The position numbers and the translations under genes were made by a program. The notes beneath the pieces were generated by a model. That model did not search any database. It saw only the letters and a program-made list of their open reading frames with translations, and was not told the DNA's origin. Below, piece after piece: positions 28,867-39,583 of a stretch of DNA of 64,000 nt. The stretch is from Ceratodon purpureus (Eukaryota; Streptophyta; Bryopsida; Pseudoditrichales; Ditrichaceae). The DNA is taken from assembly GCA_014871385.1 (NCBI GenBank), contig CM026426.1, positions 53,393,972 to 53,457,971 of the forward strand, written 5' to 3'. Numbering within the stretch: the first letter of the stretch is position 1; every line of letters starts with the position of its first letter.

Positions 28867-31474
28867 CTAGACACCCATTTTCAGCCGTTGGAACGCCGGC
28901 CTAAACCCCCTCTCAAGGAAGTCCTTGTCCCGTACCAGACTGAAATCCCTACCGTCTTCAACAGTCCGTAACACTGGAGACGCTACAAGTGGATGCACTG
29001 TCCCCGACCGCATCTCTGACTTCAGTGCTTTAACTCTCCCCACTGCTTGGTTTAAATCTGCAACTAGGTGCTCCATGAGTACTCGCTCCCCAAAAACCTC
29101 ATTAGATAGTGTAATCACCAATTGCACTAGAGATTCACTTAGATCTTTGTTTGTATTCGTGGTCCGCGCCGGGGTTTGGACAGGTGTTGCCACGAGGCTC
29201 GAGTCTCGCGAAGGAGAACTCGGGAAGGATTCTTGGCTATTAAGGAGCCTTTGCATGCCCCCCGTGACATTACCTGCTTGTTTGCCGCAAAATCGTGCTA
29301 TGGTTCCCTCCGCTATGTCTGGTCGTAACATTAGCAGTACCTTCACTACATGCTTGCAAAAGTTCCCTCTCTGAGCCCAAATACAATTGCATCCTGCCCA
29401 TTCTTTGCCGGGATTGTGAACCACGTAGCGTATGTGGCGATGTTCTGTTGAAGTAACTAGTGCGCAATTTCCAGGTTCTTGGTTGAAGGAGACGTCTGAG
29501 TCACGAATGTCACGAGCCTTCAAGATTGCAGATGTCGCATAGTCCTGCATCTTCTTGTTATCGATGAACCCCTTCTCCTTCCTCAGGGACTTGTACCAGT
29601 AATGGTCGTGGACGTCCTCTGTGAGTGCAATAACTGTCCAATCGACACGCCTCCCGTGCATAAGACTCCTTTCAGACTTCAGCATGGACTTCAGGAAGCC
29701 ATGATAGCCCTCAACGGCAGCATTGGTATCCTAACCTGCATAGGGCAAGTTGAGGTATCCAACAACCCACATCTGCACTTTCCCCAACCACTGCTACTCC
29801 ATGTACTTCCAGAACTCTTTCTCTGCCGGGTACTTCTTAGATAGCGCGTCCAATTTCTCCCTTGCCCAGCCCTCCGAGGCCTTCCCAAGCGGAGCAGTCC
29901 TGTCATACATTATTTGTCCTAGCTCATGGAGCACTTCCCCACGACGTGCAATGTTTGAAATCTTGTAACAGGAGTGTCTTTGCCATGCTCGGCGAACGTG
30001 CCACAAGCACAAGAACACCGGTGTTTGCGGCCAATACTTCCTGCAAATACATCAGACCACGCTGTTTAATGCCAAAAAGCCTAGGGCATGGCACAATCCA
30101 TCTGGACGCATTCACAAAATCGTTTCAATAATCCGCCAGAGTGTAAAAGCGCAATACGTCCAGAAAGCAAGAGCAGTGGCACATCAGGCTTCTATGGTTT
30201 ACATTTTCTTTGCTTCTGGAATCGACAATCTACAGTGTCACGAGCAATCACGGCACTGTCACGGGTTGTAAGAGGACGTTACATTACGGACTTTCATAGT
30301 CTTATTTTGGGAATTTTGCTTCCTACATATAGAAACGGAAACACACGTGCCCAGAGACTGTGACATGAGGAACTTACGTCAGTGCATTAATTTCACCGGG
30401 GGCGCAGTCAACAATAAACGCTGAAGGATTCCACCCCGGGCACTCTGTAGCCATCTTTTGGTTTCATTAGGAGAAAAATCAGGTCACAAAAAGGCCGTGT
30501 AAGCGGCACGTGAGAGAAAAAAATGGGCGCTGCCCGCGTACTTTTTGACATGGCATGTGAGGTGCCACCGTGGTGCCAGCAACCGCCACGGGGGCTCGAA
30601 CCAATGACCTCCGAGCGAGGCGTGTGGAGGGCACATCTACAGTGTCGGGCTGACACAACCTGCCCACTTGGGACCAAAGCCCGAGCCGAGGCATTCATGT
30701 CTCACCTAATATTCCGAGGACCTTTGTTGTGAGTGCGCCACGCAGTTCTGTGCGGGCAGCAACTCTGGCATCCGCTGCCAGCGGCAGAGGTGCCCAAAGT
30801 AGGGAGTTCACCTAGAAAGGGCAGGCTTACACGGCCTTATTTTGAGCTCATTTTTCTCCTAATGAGTGCGGTCATCCACGGCGTTAAGTCCTCCTCTCCG
30901 CACCTTGATGTTAGGACCCATCCTACTGGGATCCCCTGGTGCCACTCATCAAACACCATTAAGGTGTACAGAGGGAACTGCATTAATGTCACAACAGTCG
31001 AGAATCTCAGTTGTCATTAATGTCTCGGATATAAGGAATCTTGCAATGGTCCGTGCCTGAGTTGCAAAATAGTTCTAACAACGCAAGAGAAGTACTGATG
31101 TGGGAGAATGAGGTGCTCACCTTCTTATCGTTTGTCCCGAAGGTAGCATCTATCGACACACCCCCTCCATTCCCGTGCTTTGCCATCATTAGTCTCTGCC
31201 AGGGTGTCTGGATACCAATGGTGAAGGGCATATTTTCACCATTTAATTGCCCCTCCACCTGGACTGGACTAGCTAAGTTGGTTTCGTTGTAGTAAAATGT
31301 TTTGTCAAGATTCTTCTGTACCCACATTCGTACGCTTTGTGCGTTGTTGGGATTCAGCATGTATGTCTCACTCGCAAGCTTTTGGGATTTGTTTTGTATG
31401 TCTTTCCTTGTTATGAGGAGATCTCTCGTGACATCCTTCCCATCAGCGTGCCACTTCCGGAGGAATTTCAACAA
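28867..31474 (-). pseudogene. MULE (Mutator-like) transposase with SWIM zinc finger, decayed
   Basis: In order on the minus strand: 'GGGVSIDATFGTND' gives the first catalytic Asp (31150-31148). 'FPLYTLMVFDEWHQGIPVGW' at ~30.95 kb is a typical MULE segment. 'FIVDCAPGEINAL' gives the second Asp (30409-30407). 'VFLCLWHVRRAWQRH' at ~30.0 kb follows an intron of 337 bp (30041-30377, GTAAGT...TTTGCAG). Then comes a C-terminal SWIM finger 'CNCIWAQRGNFCKHVVKVLL' near 29.38 kb (CxC...CxH, DNA binding). Decay: at least two in-frame TAG codons at 29.7-29.8 kb, and a 390-bp MITE inserted between the two Asp blocks. The joint at 30.96-31.02 kb is unresolved. Ends and terminal repeats were not found. The family call is strong. 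Confidence 0.85.
30470..30859. mobile_element. 390-bp MITE inside the MULE gene
   Basis: Left end GGAGAAAAATCAGGTCAC and right end, inverted, GGAGAAAAATGAGCTCAA. The arms stay similar for ~35 bp through GGCCGTGTAAG. Both ends abut TA, the duplication used by Tc1/mariner-type transposases. No coding capacity. It interrupts the MULE reading frame, so it inserted later. Its right part (reverse complement) resembles 47485-47615. Confidence 0.8.
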
Positions 31475-31882
31475 TGCCCACTATGACAACCAAGCTACTA
31501 TCCTAAATGCAGGGAAATTAAAACATTACCATACTTTGATACTTCATAGGCGCCCTCAATTCTGTCTTGAGGAAATACACACCAAGTTAGCCACTGAGGC
31601 ACAACATGAGGACAACAAGGACACCCATGATGCCTCTTAGGACGCCACCTAGGACGCCAAGGACAACCATTCCCCCATAGCCCCTCCTACAAGCTACCCT
31701 GAAGTCAGCATCAGCCTCATCCAGGCTATACCCCTACAACTCCAAGACATCCAAGCGCATCATGGGGAAGGGACGTCCCCAAGGAGAATAGACGGCCGCA
31801 GACTTCGGCTGTCACCCCCGCAATCATTGCGGCCTCCCATCTGCCCACACTGTCAGCCTCAGCCGTTAAGGGAATTCTCTGA

Positions 31883-34413
31883 TTGTCCAATTCTCCAATC
31901 TCAAGCCACATGCCCACCTGCCCAACACTTCATCTCCCCCTGCTCTCGCCTAGCGCGTCCTCGTGCATTACCTCTAGACGCCCACGCGTCTCCCATTCCT
32001 TTTTCTCTAGAAGTCAGTCCCGCATTGTCTTCTCTCCTGTTGTCTTCCTAATCCTTCAGCACTTCACTGCACAGTGTCTTCGCCTCCTGCCAGCGCCTCC
32101 ATGCACTTTGCGCCTTCTCCCTTCCCTCCTTCGTGAAGTCCTCGCGCTCCCCATGGCGGGTCGGCGGTCCCATCCTCCCTTTGGCGTCCCAAAGGCGATA
32201 GGCGAACGGAAGCGCTGTGCCGACACCATTTGGACGGCCAAGACCGGCTTGGTGAAGTACTGGTTGATGATGGCCGCCAAGACCAACCTAGACTAGTGCA
32301 ACCAGTTTGTGACATCAATGTGATAGCAAAGCGAGGATGAACTCAACCCCTCCGGCGTGGTGGACGGCATTTTCGTAGAGTATTCTAGTTGCTATCTCCA
32401 TGTATTTTTTAGTTGGGACGGCACGGGCGCCACCCAATGGAGTCCATCCTGTTCCATTCCTTGCCTTGGCATTCCTACAGAGGTCAAAGACACACCGCCC
32501 GAACCTGATGGCACATACGATGTCTTTGCCCTCGGAAAGGTCTTGGTCGAGCCTTGGTTCTCTCGCATCCGCGGCATCCTCAGTCAAGTATATTTCCGCA
32601 ACAAATGTAATCGCGTCACCGTGGCGCAGTTGGAGGTCATGTTCTTAGCTGACCAAGAGGAGAAGGTAAATTGAAGATTCCTAGTCGATGAGCACTTTCG
32701 CGTCAAGCTCAGTGCGCATCGACACATCTACGACTACTTTTCCCCGATCGGACCGTTCCTCTCCGCCTACATAGCTCACTACCTTGCCTTCCATCGCTAG
32801 AATGGCCGCCCTCCCACCATGGGAACATTCTTGGACGTACAACAGGAGCTAGCCAAGGAATCGGCACCAGCACCTGCACTAACCGATTCATAGAAACACT
32901 GACCGATGTCACCCTCATAGAAACACTCAAATGAATGCTGCAATTCATTCAAAACACGAAGCAGGGGCTTACCATGGCGCATTGGGAGCAGGAGGAACAA
33001 GCACAAAGGAAAGCAGCCGACATGATTTAGACCATCCAGGAGCAATTTGCAAAGAATTTGGAGGCAGCACATGCAGAGTACAAGCAGCACCTGGATGAAG
33101 CGCACTGTTCTCTAACTAATCTACCCAACCGAATTTCCAATCTCGATTTGGAACAGGCCAATGCAAAGGAGCAACTAGATCTGTTAGTAAAGGAGAAGGC
33201 ATAGATGCAAGAAAAGACACAGAAATTGGAGTAGCAGAACGCGGATTACCTAGCGAGGTGCAAGGTTCTCACTGAGGAGCATGTCGTCACAGTCGTCCAG
33301 CCAGCAGCGGGGACCTCGAGCGCCTCCACTAAGAACGCCAAGAGCTAGAGCTGGCACGCGATAACTTCAAAATCAACAAAACGGGTTGGATCAAGGACGC
33401 CACGAACACCATACCAAGCTATGCGTATCGCCTCCTACGAGCACAACCACCTATCACCGAGGAACCACCGCAAGATTTCCTGGATGATTGCATCAACGAG
33501 GCTATGGCGACCCTAGACATCAAACAGTCAGACAATGACTCGGAAGACATGGAGCTGACATTGCCGATAGAGCCACACCAAGGAGCCACAAGCTAAGGTA
33601 AGGAAGTGTGCATGTCTCCTCTTAGAGTTGACCTGATTTCACCTTTGAACTTTGTAGCACCAGGGCCATCCCAGCCAGGACCAGCAGCTTCTGACGTCCA
33701 TGACCTCGCGGAGCACGTGGACATTCCGAACTAGATCACGGACACCGAGGATATGCCGCAGCCATCGCCACACCACACTACCCCCATTACTAACGCTCCA
33801 ACTCAGCCCCTTTCCTCGGTAAATTCCCGACCTAAGCCCATGGAATTTCACAAAGATGCGTTAAAAAGCTTGGAAGAGGAATAAAGTTTAGAAGTACGAG
33901 CCAGTGATGACAGTGATGCCGAGGACGACCTGCACACATCCATAGCTCAGGTTAAAGGATATTTCCAAGAAAACTCGGAATTAGCTAATCGACATGCAAA
34001 CCCGGAAGCCAACCAGGTTCAGTGCCCCGCATGTAACAAGCTGTTAGGTAAGACAGTGTATGATGTGTATTAACACTTAGCTACGTCTCGCTCCACATAC
34101 AATCTCATTTACTGTCGTGTGGCTGCAGCAATAGCTGCCCTCTATGGCGACCAGACTCCTCCACGGCGTCAAGCGCAGCTTCCTCGCAAGACCACCCGCC
34201 CTGACAGACAGCCAGCGCACCAGCGGACCAAAACCTAAAGCGATCACAGCAATCCAGGGATGAATTGCACTCACTGAAGGAGGGTGAAATGTTACCATTG
34301 GAAAATTTGCTGAGACTCGCAGTTAAGGCGGTTGGTGGCAAAGCGCAATCAAAGAAGAACTCCCAGTTCCGAAGACGGCATAATAGTATAAGTAAGTAGG
34401 CACGACGCATAGC
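31883..34413 (+). pseudogene. Decayed unrecognised gene with coiled coil and a CPxC...H finger-like motif
   Basis: A plus-strand reading path can be followed in segments. 31.9-32.9 kb includes 'TYDVFALGKVLVEPWFSRIR' and 'HIYDYFSPIGPFLSAYIAHY'. 32.93-33.35 kb is a Gln/Glu-rich coiled coil (QEEQAQRKAADMI, EAAHAEYKQHLDEAHCSL). 33.36-33.6 kb contains 'WIKDATNTIPSYAYRLLRAQ'. An intron-like gap of about 60 bp follows (GTAAGG...TTTGTAG, ~33596-33656). 33.66-34.4 kb contains 'QVQCPACNKLLGKTVYDVY', then H and 'LATSRSTYNLIYC'. There are about 15 in-frame stops (mostly TAG, with TAA and TGA) but only about two or three frame changes. I do not recognise the family. The finger is loosely like the plant XS zinc finger. 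Confidence 0.5.
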
Positions 34414-35228
34414 AAGTAGTCTTGGTAGTTTTGATAGAGCAGTGTCAACCTAGTGCAACTCTAGGACCTCTAGCCCTTGCCTTGATGCGGCTCCTTTTGT
34501 AACCCTGGCTGCTTTTGTCAAACTATGAATACTATGATACCTTCCTCCCACACTCTCTTTGATTGCAACTTGGACTAACCTTGGCTTCCTTGACGCCCCA
34601 ACTGCCTCCTCAGGTCGTCAGCCTATCTCTCTCGACTTCACCCCTCCTTTGGACTCCCAGACTGCTTCTCTGTCTATTTCTCTTGCATACTACAGAACAC
34701 AACTAAAACCAACGACAATTCTTCCTTGTTTCCTAAGACACTGAACCCTAGCGGTTGACGTCCTACCTCTGTGGATTGAGTAGTCATAGACTGCACAACG
34801 ACTCTCCTACGACCAAGACGCCCTGGCTCTAGAGACAACCTATTCTCCCCTAAGACCGAGCCCCCTCCTTTCATTCTCTATTGCCTTCTCCCATAACCCG
34901 CTGTGAAACATAGTTATCACCCATCTTCCCTTTTCTCTACCCTCCATCCAAAGACCCCAGCTAAGAGTTGCGGTTGAGGTTGCATATACGTGCGTGTTTG
35001 CAGGAAAGGAGTGATGATCGAGGAGGAGATGATGGAGGTGCTCTGTGGAGTCTGGGGTGGCCCAATTTGCATCCATCGCAGAATGCACTTCTTATGAACA
35101 AAATGCAATTCTCGCTCAATGTGGATCTAGAGCTCTTTTCCCATTCCTGATAGTCTCAAGTCATAGAGAAGTTTGTTACGTTGCACATTTGTTAGTTAGA
35201 ATTATAATTTCCAAATGCAGAGCTTCAG
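34414..35228. other. Spacer without a supported gene
   Basis: Short open frames exist on both strands but none has domain-like content or consistent codon pattern. I see nothing else in it. Confidence 0.4.
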
Positions 35229-35366
35229 TTACTGTCTACACAGTTCATCTCTGCGAGGGAGTCAGTTGTGGAAGGCCTTGGATAGTTTAAAATGAAATAC
35301 TTTGAACAGTTACTGTCTGCAAGGTAGTCAGTTGTGAGGTAGCATAAAATGAAATTCTTTGAACAA
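35229..35366. repeat. Imperfect tandem duplication (81- and 57-bp units)
   Basis: Both units start AGTTACTGTCT and end AAATGAAAT(A/T)CTTTGAAC. The second is shorter by about 24 bp in its middle. AT-rich, non-coding. Confidence 0.6.
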
Positions 35367-35734
35367 TTAGGATGGCTGATTAATGTGTTGTTAGAATTTG
35401 GTGCAGAATTTTGCCAAATTGGTCATTCCAAAGAAAAGTGTGGCTGCATAAACTGCATGGATATGTACCACTTTTAGAAGGGCGCACACTAATGTATACC
35501 CATCGAAATCTTAGAAGAACCCCTTTTTAGAATGTAAAACATTGTTCATGTAGAATATGTAAAACCTTAAAATCACAAATTCAAGGTTTTACAATTTTTT
35601 TAGAATTGCTTTGGTCAAATTTAGGTCCTACGACCTAAATTTAATCTAGAGAACCTCTTCTGTAGGACGTGGGACCAATATAGTGGAAATTTAGAGGGTC
35701 CATGTCTCCTTTATTTCTTTGGTTTATTTGGAAT

Positions 35735-35945
35735 TAAAGGTGTAGTATATGCATCATCCCTATCTTTCTTTCTTCTTTATTAAGATTCAAAAGAGGGTGT
35801 GTCATATGCAACATGCTAGTATTTTTATATTTAAAAGTTTAAAAGAGTGTGTGGCCTATGGCCCCCTCCCAAAAAGTTTTTTATTTTTTTATAAAATTGA
35901 CTAAAAGGTGTGGCAAATGCCTCACCCCTCTTTTCAACTTCTTTG
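35735..35945. repeat. Degenerate short tandem motif, AAAAG-GTGTG-ATGC
   Basis: Four loosely similar units about 50-70 bp apart share (T/A)AAAAGRGTGTGG and then (C/A)ATATGC or similar, followed by a C-rich run. Probably decayed minisatellite-like sequence left of the copia remnant. Confidence 0.35.
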
Positions 35946-36284
35946 TTTTTTCATTAAGTCATATTTAGATGAAAAACTAAATGTACAATAAACTTAATAA
36001 TTTAATAATTAAAAAATAATCCTTTAAAAAAAGCGCACATGGTTATGTCCACTTTTAATGAAACCGGTGTTCTTGCTCTTTGTTAAACCCTAATCTTTCA
36101 GGTACTCATCAATCCTTGAGTACCATGCACGAGGTGCCTATCTCAAACCGTAAAGAGCTCTTCTCAACCTGCAAACCTTTCCTTTGATTTCTTGAGTTTC
36201 AAAACGTGGTGGTATATGCATGTAAACTTCTTCATTCAAAAGTCCATTTAGAAATGCAGTTTTGACATCTAACTATTGCACATC

Positions 36285-37268
36285 CTACTTCTTGCTTGCA
36301 GCTACTGCCACAATCGTTCTGATTGTCGACCAACGTACAACCGGTGCAAAAGTATCATAAAAATCTACACCAAGTACTTGTTCAAAACCCCTTGCTACAA
36401 CCCTTGCTTTTAGTTTTTGTATATTTCCTGATGAATCTTTCTTTGTTCGGTATACCCATTTTGCTGTGATTGCATCCTTTCTCTCAGATAACTCTACATA
36501 ATCCCAAGTATGATTCTTTTGTATTGATTCAATTTCCATTCCCACTGCAGCTATCCAGCCTCTGTTCTGACTAGCTTCGGCATAACTAGTTGGCTTATTA
36601 TTATCCGTTTCTATTAAATAAGAGTAATAATCTCTTAATCTTGTAGAGGGCATTCTCTCCCGCCGTGAGTACCTGTTTGTATCAGATCGTTGTTCACATA
36701 ATATATTACCGGGTCTCTCCGGTATATTTCCTTCTTGTAGTTGAGTCCTGATATGCTCTTGTGAAATATCTTGGGTGTCCTTGTAGGGTAGCTCTTGAGA
36801 TGTTTCTTCAACTTCTTCAGAGACTGAACTTTCCGATGCTCTATGAGTTACACCTGTCCAATTTCCAAAATCGAATTCTAACCTGCTCTCATTAATAGGT
36901 TCTAAAAGCTGAACATGCAATAGGCCAAGTTTACTTTCATCGAAAGTGACATCTGGACTGATAGTTATCTTGCGTTTATCAGGCAAGTAAACCCTGTAAG
37001 CTTTTGTCTCCAGATCATACCCTACAAATAATCTTCTTGAGGTTTTACTTCCTAGTTTTTCTCTGTCACTTTTCGGAACATGCAAATAAGGCAGACAACC
37101 CCAAGTTCTTAGATGACTGGCATATATCTTTCTACCTGTGTACTTTTGTTCTGGAGTAATTCCCCCATTAGCACGTGTCAGTCCTCTGTTTCTCAAGTAG
37201 GTCGCAGAGTTAGCAGCTTCTATCCATAAATATCCAGGTACTTTGTTTGCATACATCATACTTACCAT
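36285..37268 (-). CDS. Copia integrase C-terminus and RT N-terminus (fossil part)
   Basis: 327 codons. 'ANKVPGYLWIEAANSATYLR' and 'RTWGCLPYLHVPKSDREKLG' are the conserved region after the copia integrase core; 'RRLFVGYDLETKAYRVYLPD' follows. After a variable linker RT begins: 'ITAKWVYRTKKDSSGNIQKL' and 'ARVVARGFEQVLGVDFYDTF' with 'APVVRWSTIRTI'. RT-like sequence continues left of this ORF to about 36.03 kb, where the element stops. Confidence 0.88.
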   Translation of the reverse strand: MVSMMYANKVPGYLWIEAANSATYLRNRGLTRANGGITPEQKYTGRKIYASHLRTWGCLPYLHVPKSDREKLGSKTSRRLFVGYDLETKAYRVYLPDKRKITISPDVTFDESKLGLLHVQLLEPINESRLEFDFGNWTGVTHRASESSVSEEVEETSQELPYKDTQDISQEHIRTQLQEGNIPERPGNILCEQRSDTNRYSRRERMPSTRLRDYYSYLIETDNNKPTSYAEASQNRGWIAAVGMEIESIQKNHTWDYVELSERKDAITAKWVYRTKKDSSGNIQKLKARVVARGFEQVLGVDFYDTFAPVVRWSTIRTIVAVAASKK

Positions 37269-37328
37269 TTTCTGAATGATAGATCTGTTCCTTCTTTCTG
37301 CAATTCCATTCTGCAGCGGCGTTCTTGC

Positions 37329-37817
37329 CTATGTAAGATGCCTCTTAATTCCATTATCCTCCAGATATTTTGAAAACTGCTTTGAAAGAAACTCGCTACC
37401 TCTATCAGTTCTGAAAGTTTGAATCTTCTTTCCTGTTTTAATTTCCACTCTTTCCTTGAAGATTTTGAATTTCAAAAATGACTCAGATTTTACCGCAAGA
37501 AAGAATGACCAGCTCTTTCGTGAGTAGTCATCAGTAAGAACCATAATATATTTTGATCCTCCCAAGGAATCACATGGTAAAGGTCCCATTAAATCACCAT
37601 GTATTAATTCAAGTACCTTGGTTGCTCTTGATGCAAATTGTTTTGAAAATCTCTCTCTCATTTGTCTTCCCGCTAGGCAGTTTTCACACACCTCATGATA
37701 ATAATGAATTGGAGGTAATCCTTTAGCTCTGTCTGCTTTCCATAGATGAGATAATCCTCTGAAATGTAAGTGACCAAATCTATTGTGCCATAATTTGGCA
37801 AGATTTTCCGATACCAC
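37329..37817 (-). CDS. Copia GAG-pre-integrase and integrase core (fossil part)
   Basis: 162 codons. The zinc-binding pre-integrase module 'LWHNRFGHLHFRGL' to 'CENCLAGRQ' (H-H-C-C) is followed by the core with 'LIHGDLMGPLP' (first Asp) and 'FRTDRGSEFLSKQF' (second Asp). Standard copia order. Confidence 0.88.
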   Translation of the reverse strand: MVSENLAKLWHNRFGHLHFRGLSHLWKADRAKGLPPIHYYHEVCENCLAGRQMRERFSKQFASRATKVLELIHGDLMGPLPCDSLGGSKYIMVLTDDYSRKSWSFFLAVKSESFLKFKIFKERVEIKTGKKIQTFRTDRGSEFLSKQFSKYLEDNGIKRHLT

Positions 37818-37956
37818 ACTATTTACCTCATGCTGTGAAGTAAACTTGTATAATCCATTAGCTGGATCACGTATCCCAGTTGCTAAAATATTCTTGTTTC
37901 TCAGATTGTCAAGTAATCAACATCTAGTCTTTGCAAAGACTACTACACCCCTCTAT

Positions 37957-38181
37957 CTATAAGTGCTTTACCGATATCAAACTTTTTGTAAGCGAAGGCA
38001 CATACAGAACATTCGATAATTTTATTTCTCCATCAAGAGTCTGTAAACTAATAGATCCGTTTCCTTGAATTCGATGAGATTCTCCTCCTACGTCCTTAAT
38101 TTGACCACCTGTGCTAATTGAACTGACATCATTTAAAATCTGCTTGTCTTTGGTCATATGAGCAGAAGCTTTAGAATCCAA
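37957..38181 (-). CDS. Copia aspartic protease (fossil part)
   Basis: 74 codons. 'MDSKASAHMTKDKQIL' corresponds to the family's D-S-G-A-S-x-H active site, followed by 'GNGSISLQTLDGEIKLSNVL' and 'YVPSLTKSLISV', the characteristic end of copia protease. Confidence 0.8.
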   Translation of the reverse strand: MDSKASAHMTKDKQILNDVSSISTGGQIKDVGGESHRIQGNGSISLQTLDGEIKLSNVLYVPSLTKSLISVKHL

Positions 38182-38249
38182 AAACTAGCTCTGCTCATCA
38201 AGAAGCTTAGTGATTTCAACTAACGAAGCTTCAAGGTCCTCAATACTCT

Positions 38250-39140
38250 CTATTTCTTGCTCCTATTCAACGACATTAGAACTGTCCTGTGGTTTGTACT
38301 TACTATCTCGACAGTTTCTTGCAATATGTCCTGCCTTGCCACAACGATAACAATAAAAATTGTTGATACTGTTACCTTGATTTGCTCCACTTCCTTGTCC
38401 TCTTGGTGAGTAATTCCAATGACACATCCTCGGAAATTTCCGCTGCTGCCTCCTCGGGTTGATGAAGTTCCATAATAACCTGCAAATAATGCTTCTGTAT
38501 CTTGTTCTTCTCCCAACTACATGATGCGTTGTTTAATGTTATGAGCCTCAGTCTGTAGCTTTTTACACAACCTATCAAAGGTAGGTATCACCTCCATATT
38601 CTGAAATGTAGTAATTGTGCTTTCATAGCTTCTAGGTGACCCTTGCACCATAACTTGAAACATTGTCCTATCTAAAACTGGTTCTCCCATTCTGGCCATT
38701 TTGCTTCGCAGCTCCTTAGCATTGCAAATATAATCCTCCATTGAAGTGCCCTCTTTCATCTTCATTGTGATAAATCTGTAATGAAACTAACAAAATCTAT
38801 GATGGATCACCAGATTCATAGTTCTGTTTCAGTTTCCCCAAGAGTTAGCTGGATCATCAAAATCTGCGATATCATGAATAATATCATCCTTCACTGAACT
38901 AATTATAGCATCAACAACTGCAGCCTTGTCTTCAGCTAGCTTATTCTCACTCACGTTCCTCTGCGTATCGAACGCTGCTAGAAAAGCCGTAGGTACACTC
39001 TTATTCTCAATAATCTCCCACAATTTCTCTTTCCTCAACAAAGCTCTCATTTTCACTTTCCAGACACTAAATTTTTCATCTCTTGAAAGCTTATCGGCTT
39101 CCCTAAGAGAGATGTTCTTACTACTCGATGTTTGAGCCAT
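38250..39140 (-). CDS. Copia gag region with CCHC zinc knuckle (fossil part)
   Basis: The N-terminal part (39140-38829) starts MAQTSSSKNISLREADKLSR and contains 'FSVWKVKMRALLRKEKLW', matching copia Gag. The middle part (38765-38517) has 'MKEGTSMEDYICNAKELRSK'. A zinc knuckle CYRCGKAGHIARNC (CX2CX4HX4C) is readable near 38.31-38.35 kb. The region is split over several frames. Confidence 0.8.
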
Positions 39141-39415
39141 TTCTATCTATATCTCACCGCTAGAATAACTCTGACTATCTTGCTCAATTGAGCTTTCTTC
39201 CTGTAAATCTGAAATTTCTCTCTTTGATTCTCTAACCAACTCATTGATCTATCCTGTTGAACTCTGTTCTCTAACTTCTCTTCTCGTCTTTGCACCAGGA
39301 CTAAAGACGTCCTTTACCACATCGCTATGAGACATGAGACTCTCTCTTATGAGGAGCAGTGCTCACTCAGATTACTAGCAACAAGGATTCCTCGACAGGT
39401 ACAAGCCTCCCCTCG

Positions 39416-39427
39416 GCTCTGGTACCA
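39416..39427 (-). other. Copia primer-binding site, initiator-Met tRNA type
   Basis: Minus-strand TGGTACCAGAGC, one mismatch from the common plant TGGTATCAGAGC site, directly abutting the LTR. Confidence 0.8.
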
Positions 39428-39583
39428 TGTTGTTGCAACTGCGCAACTGCACTTTTATTAGCAGAGAAGTAATTTATACAAGGAAGATGACGCCGCTTTC
39501 TATTCTGAGAAGCACTGCTTTGTCTATGCTAGGGTATCAACACGATCTCAACTAAGAGGTACTGAACACATATTACACCAACA
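39428..39583 (-). repeat. Copia 5' LTR, about 156 bp
   Basis: The inner end is fixed by the primer site. The outer end is set at a minus-strand TGTTGGTG, giving TGTTG...CAACA termini. It contains a TATA-like TTGTATAAATTA and AATAAAAG in the expected order. No second LTR is available for comparison, so the outer end is provisional. Confidence 0.6.

Larger units (their letters stand above)
36030..39583 (-). mobile_element. Ty1/copia retrotransposon, 3'-truncated fossil
   Basis: Minus-strand order is LTR (39428-39583), primer site, gag with zinc knuckle, protease, integrase, RT. Integrase before RT defines copia. The sequence ends within RT near 36.03 kb; the rest of RT, RNase H and the 3' LTR are absent. 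The remaining coding part is split and looks broken in several places, so it is older than the gypsy nest. Confidence 0.88.

Noticed and set aside
30590-30670. tRNA-derived SINE with a B box (GGTTCGAGCC on the minus strand)
   Set aside because: The candidate A box is about 70 nt away instead of 30-40, there is no poly(A) or long duplication, and TIRs with TA flanks show a MITE instead.
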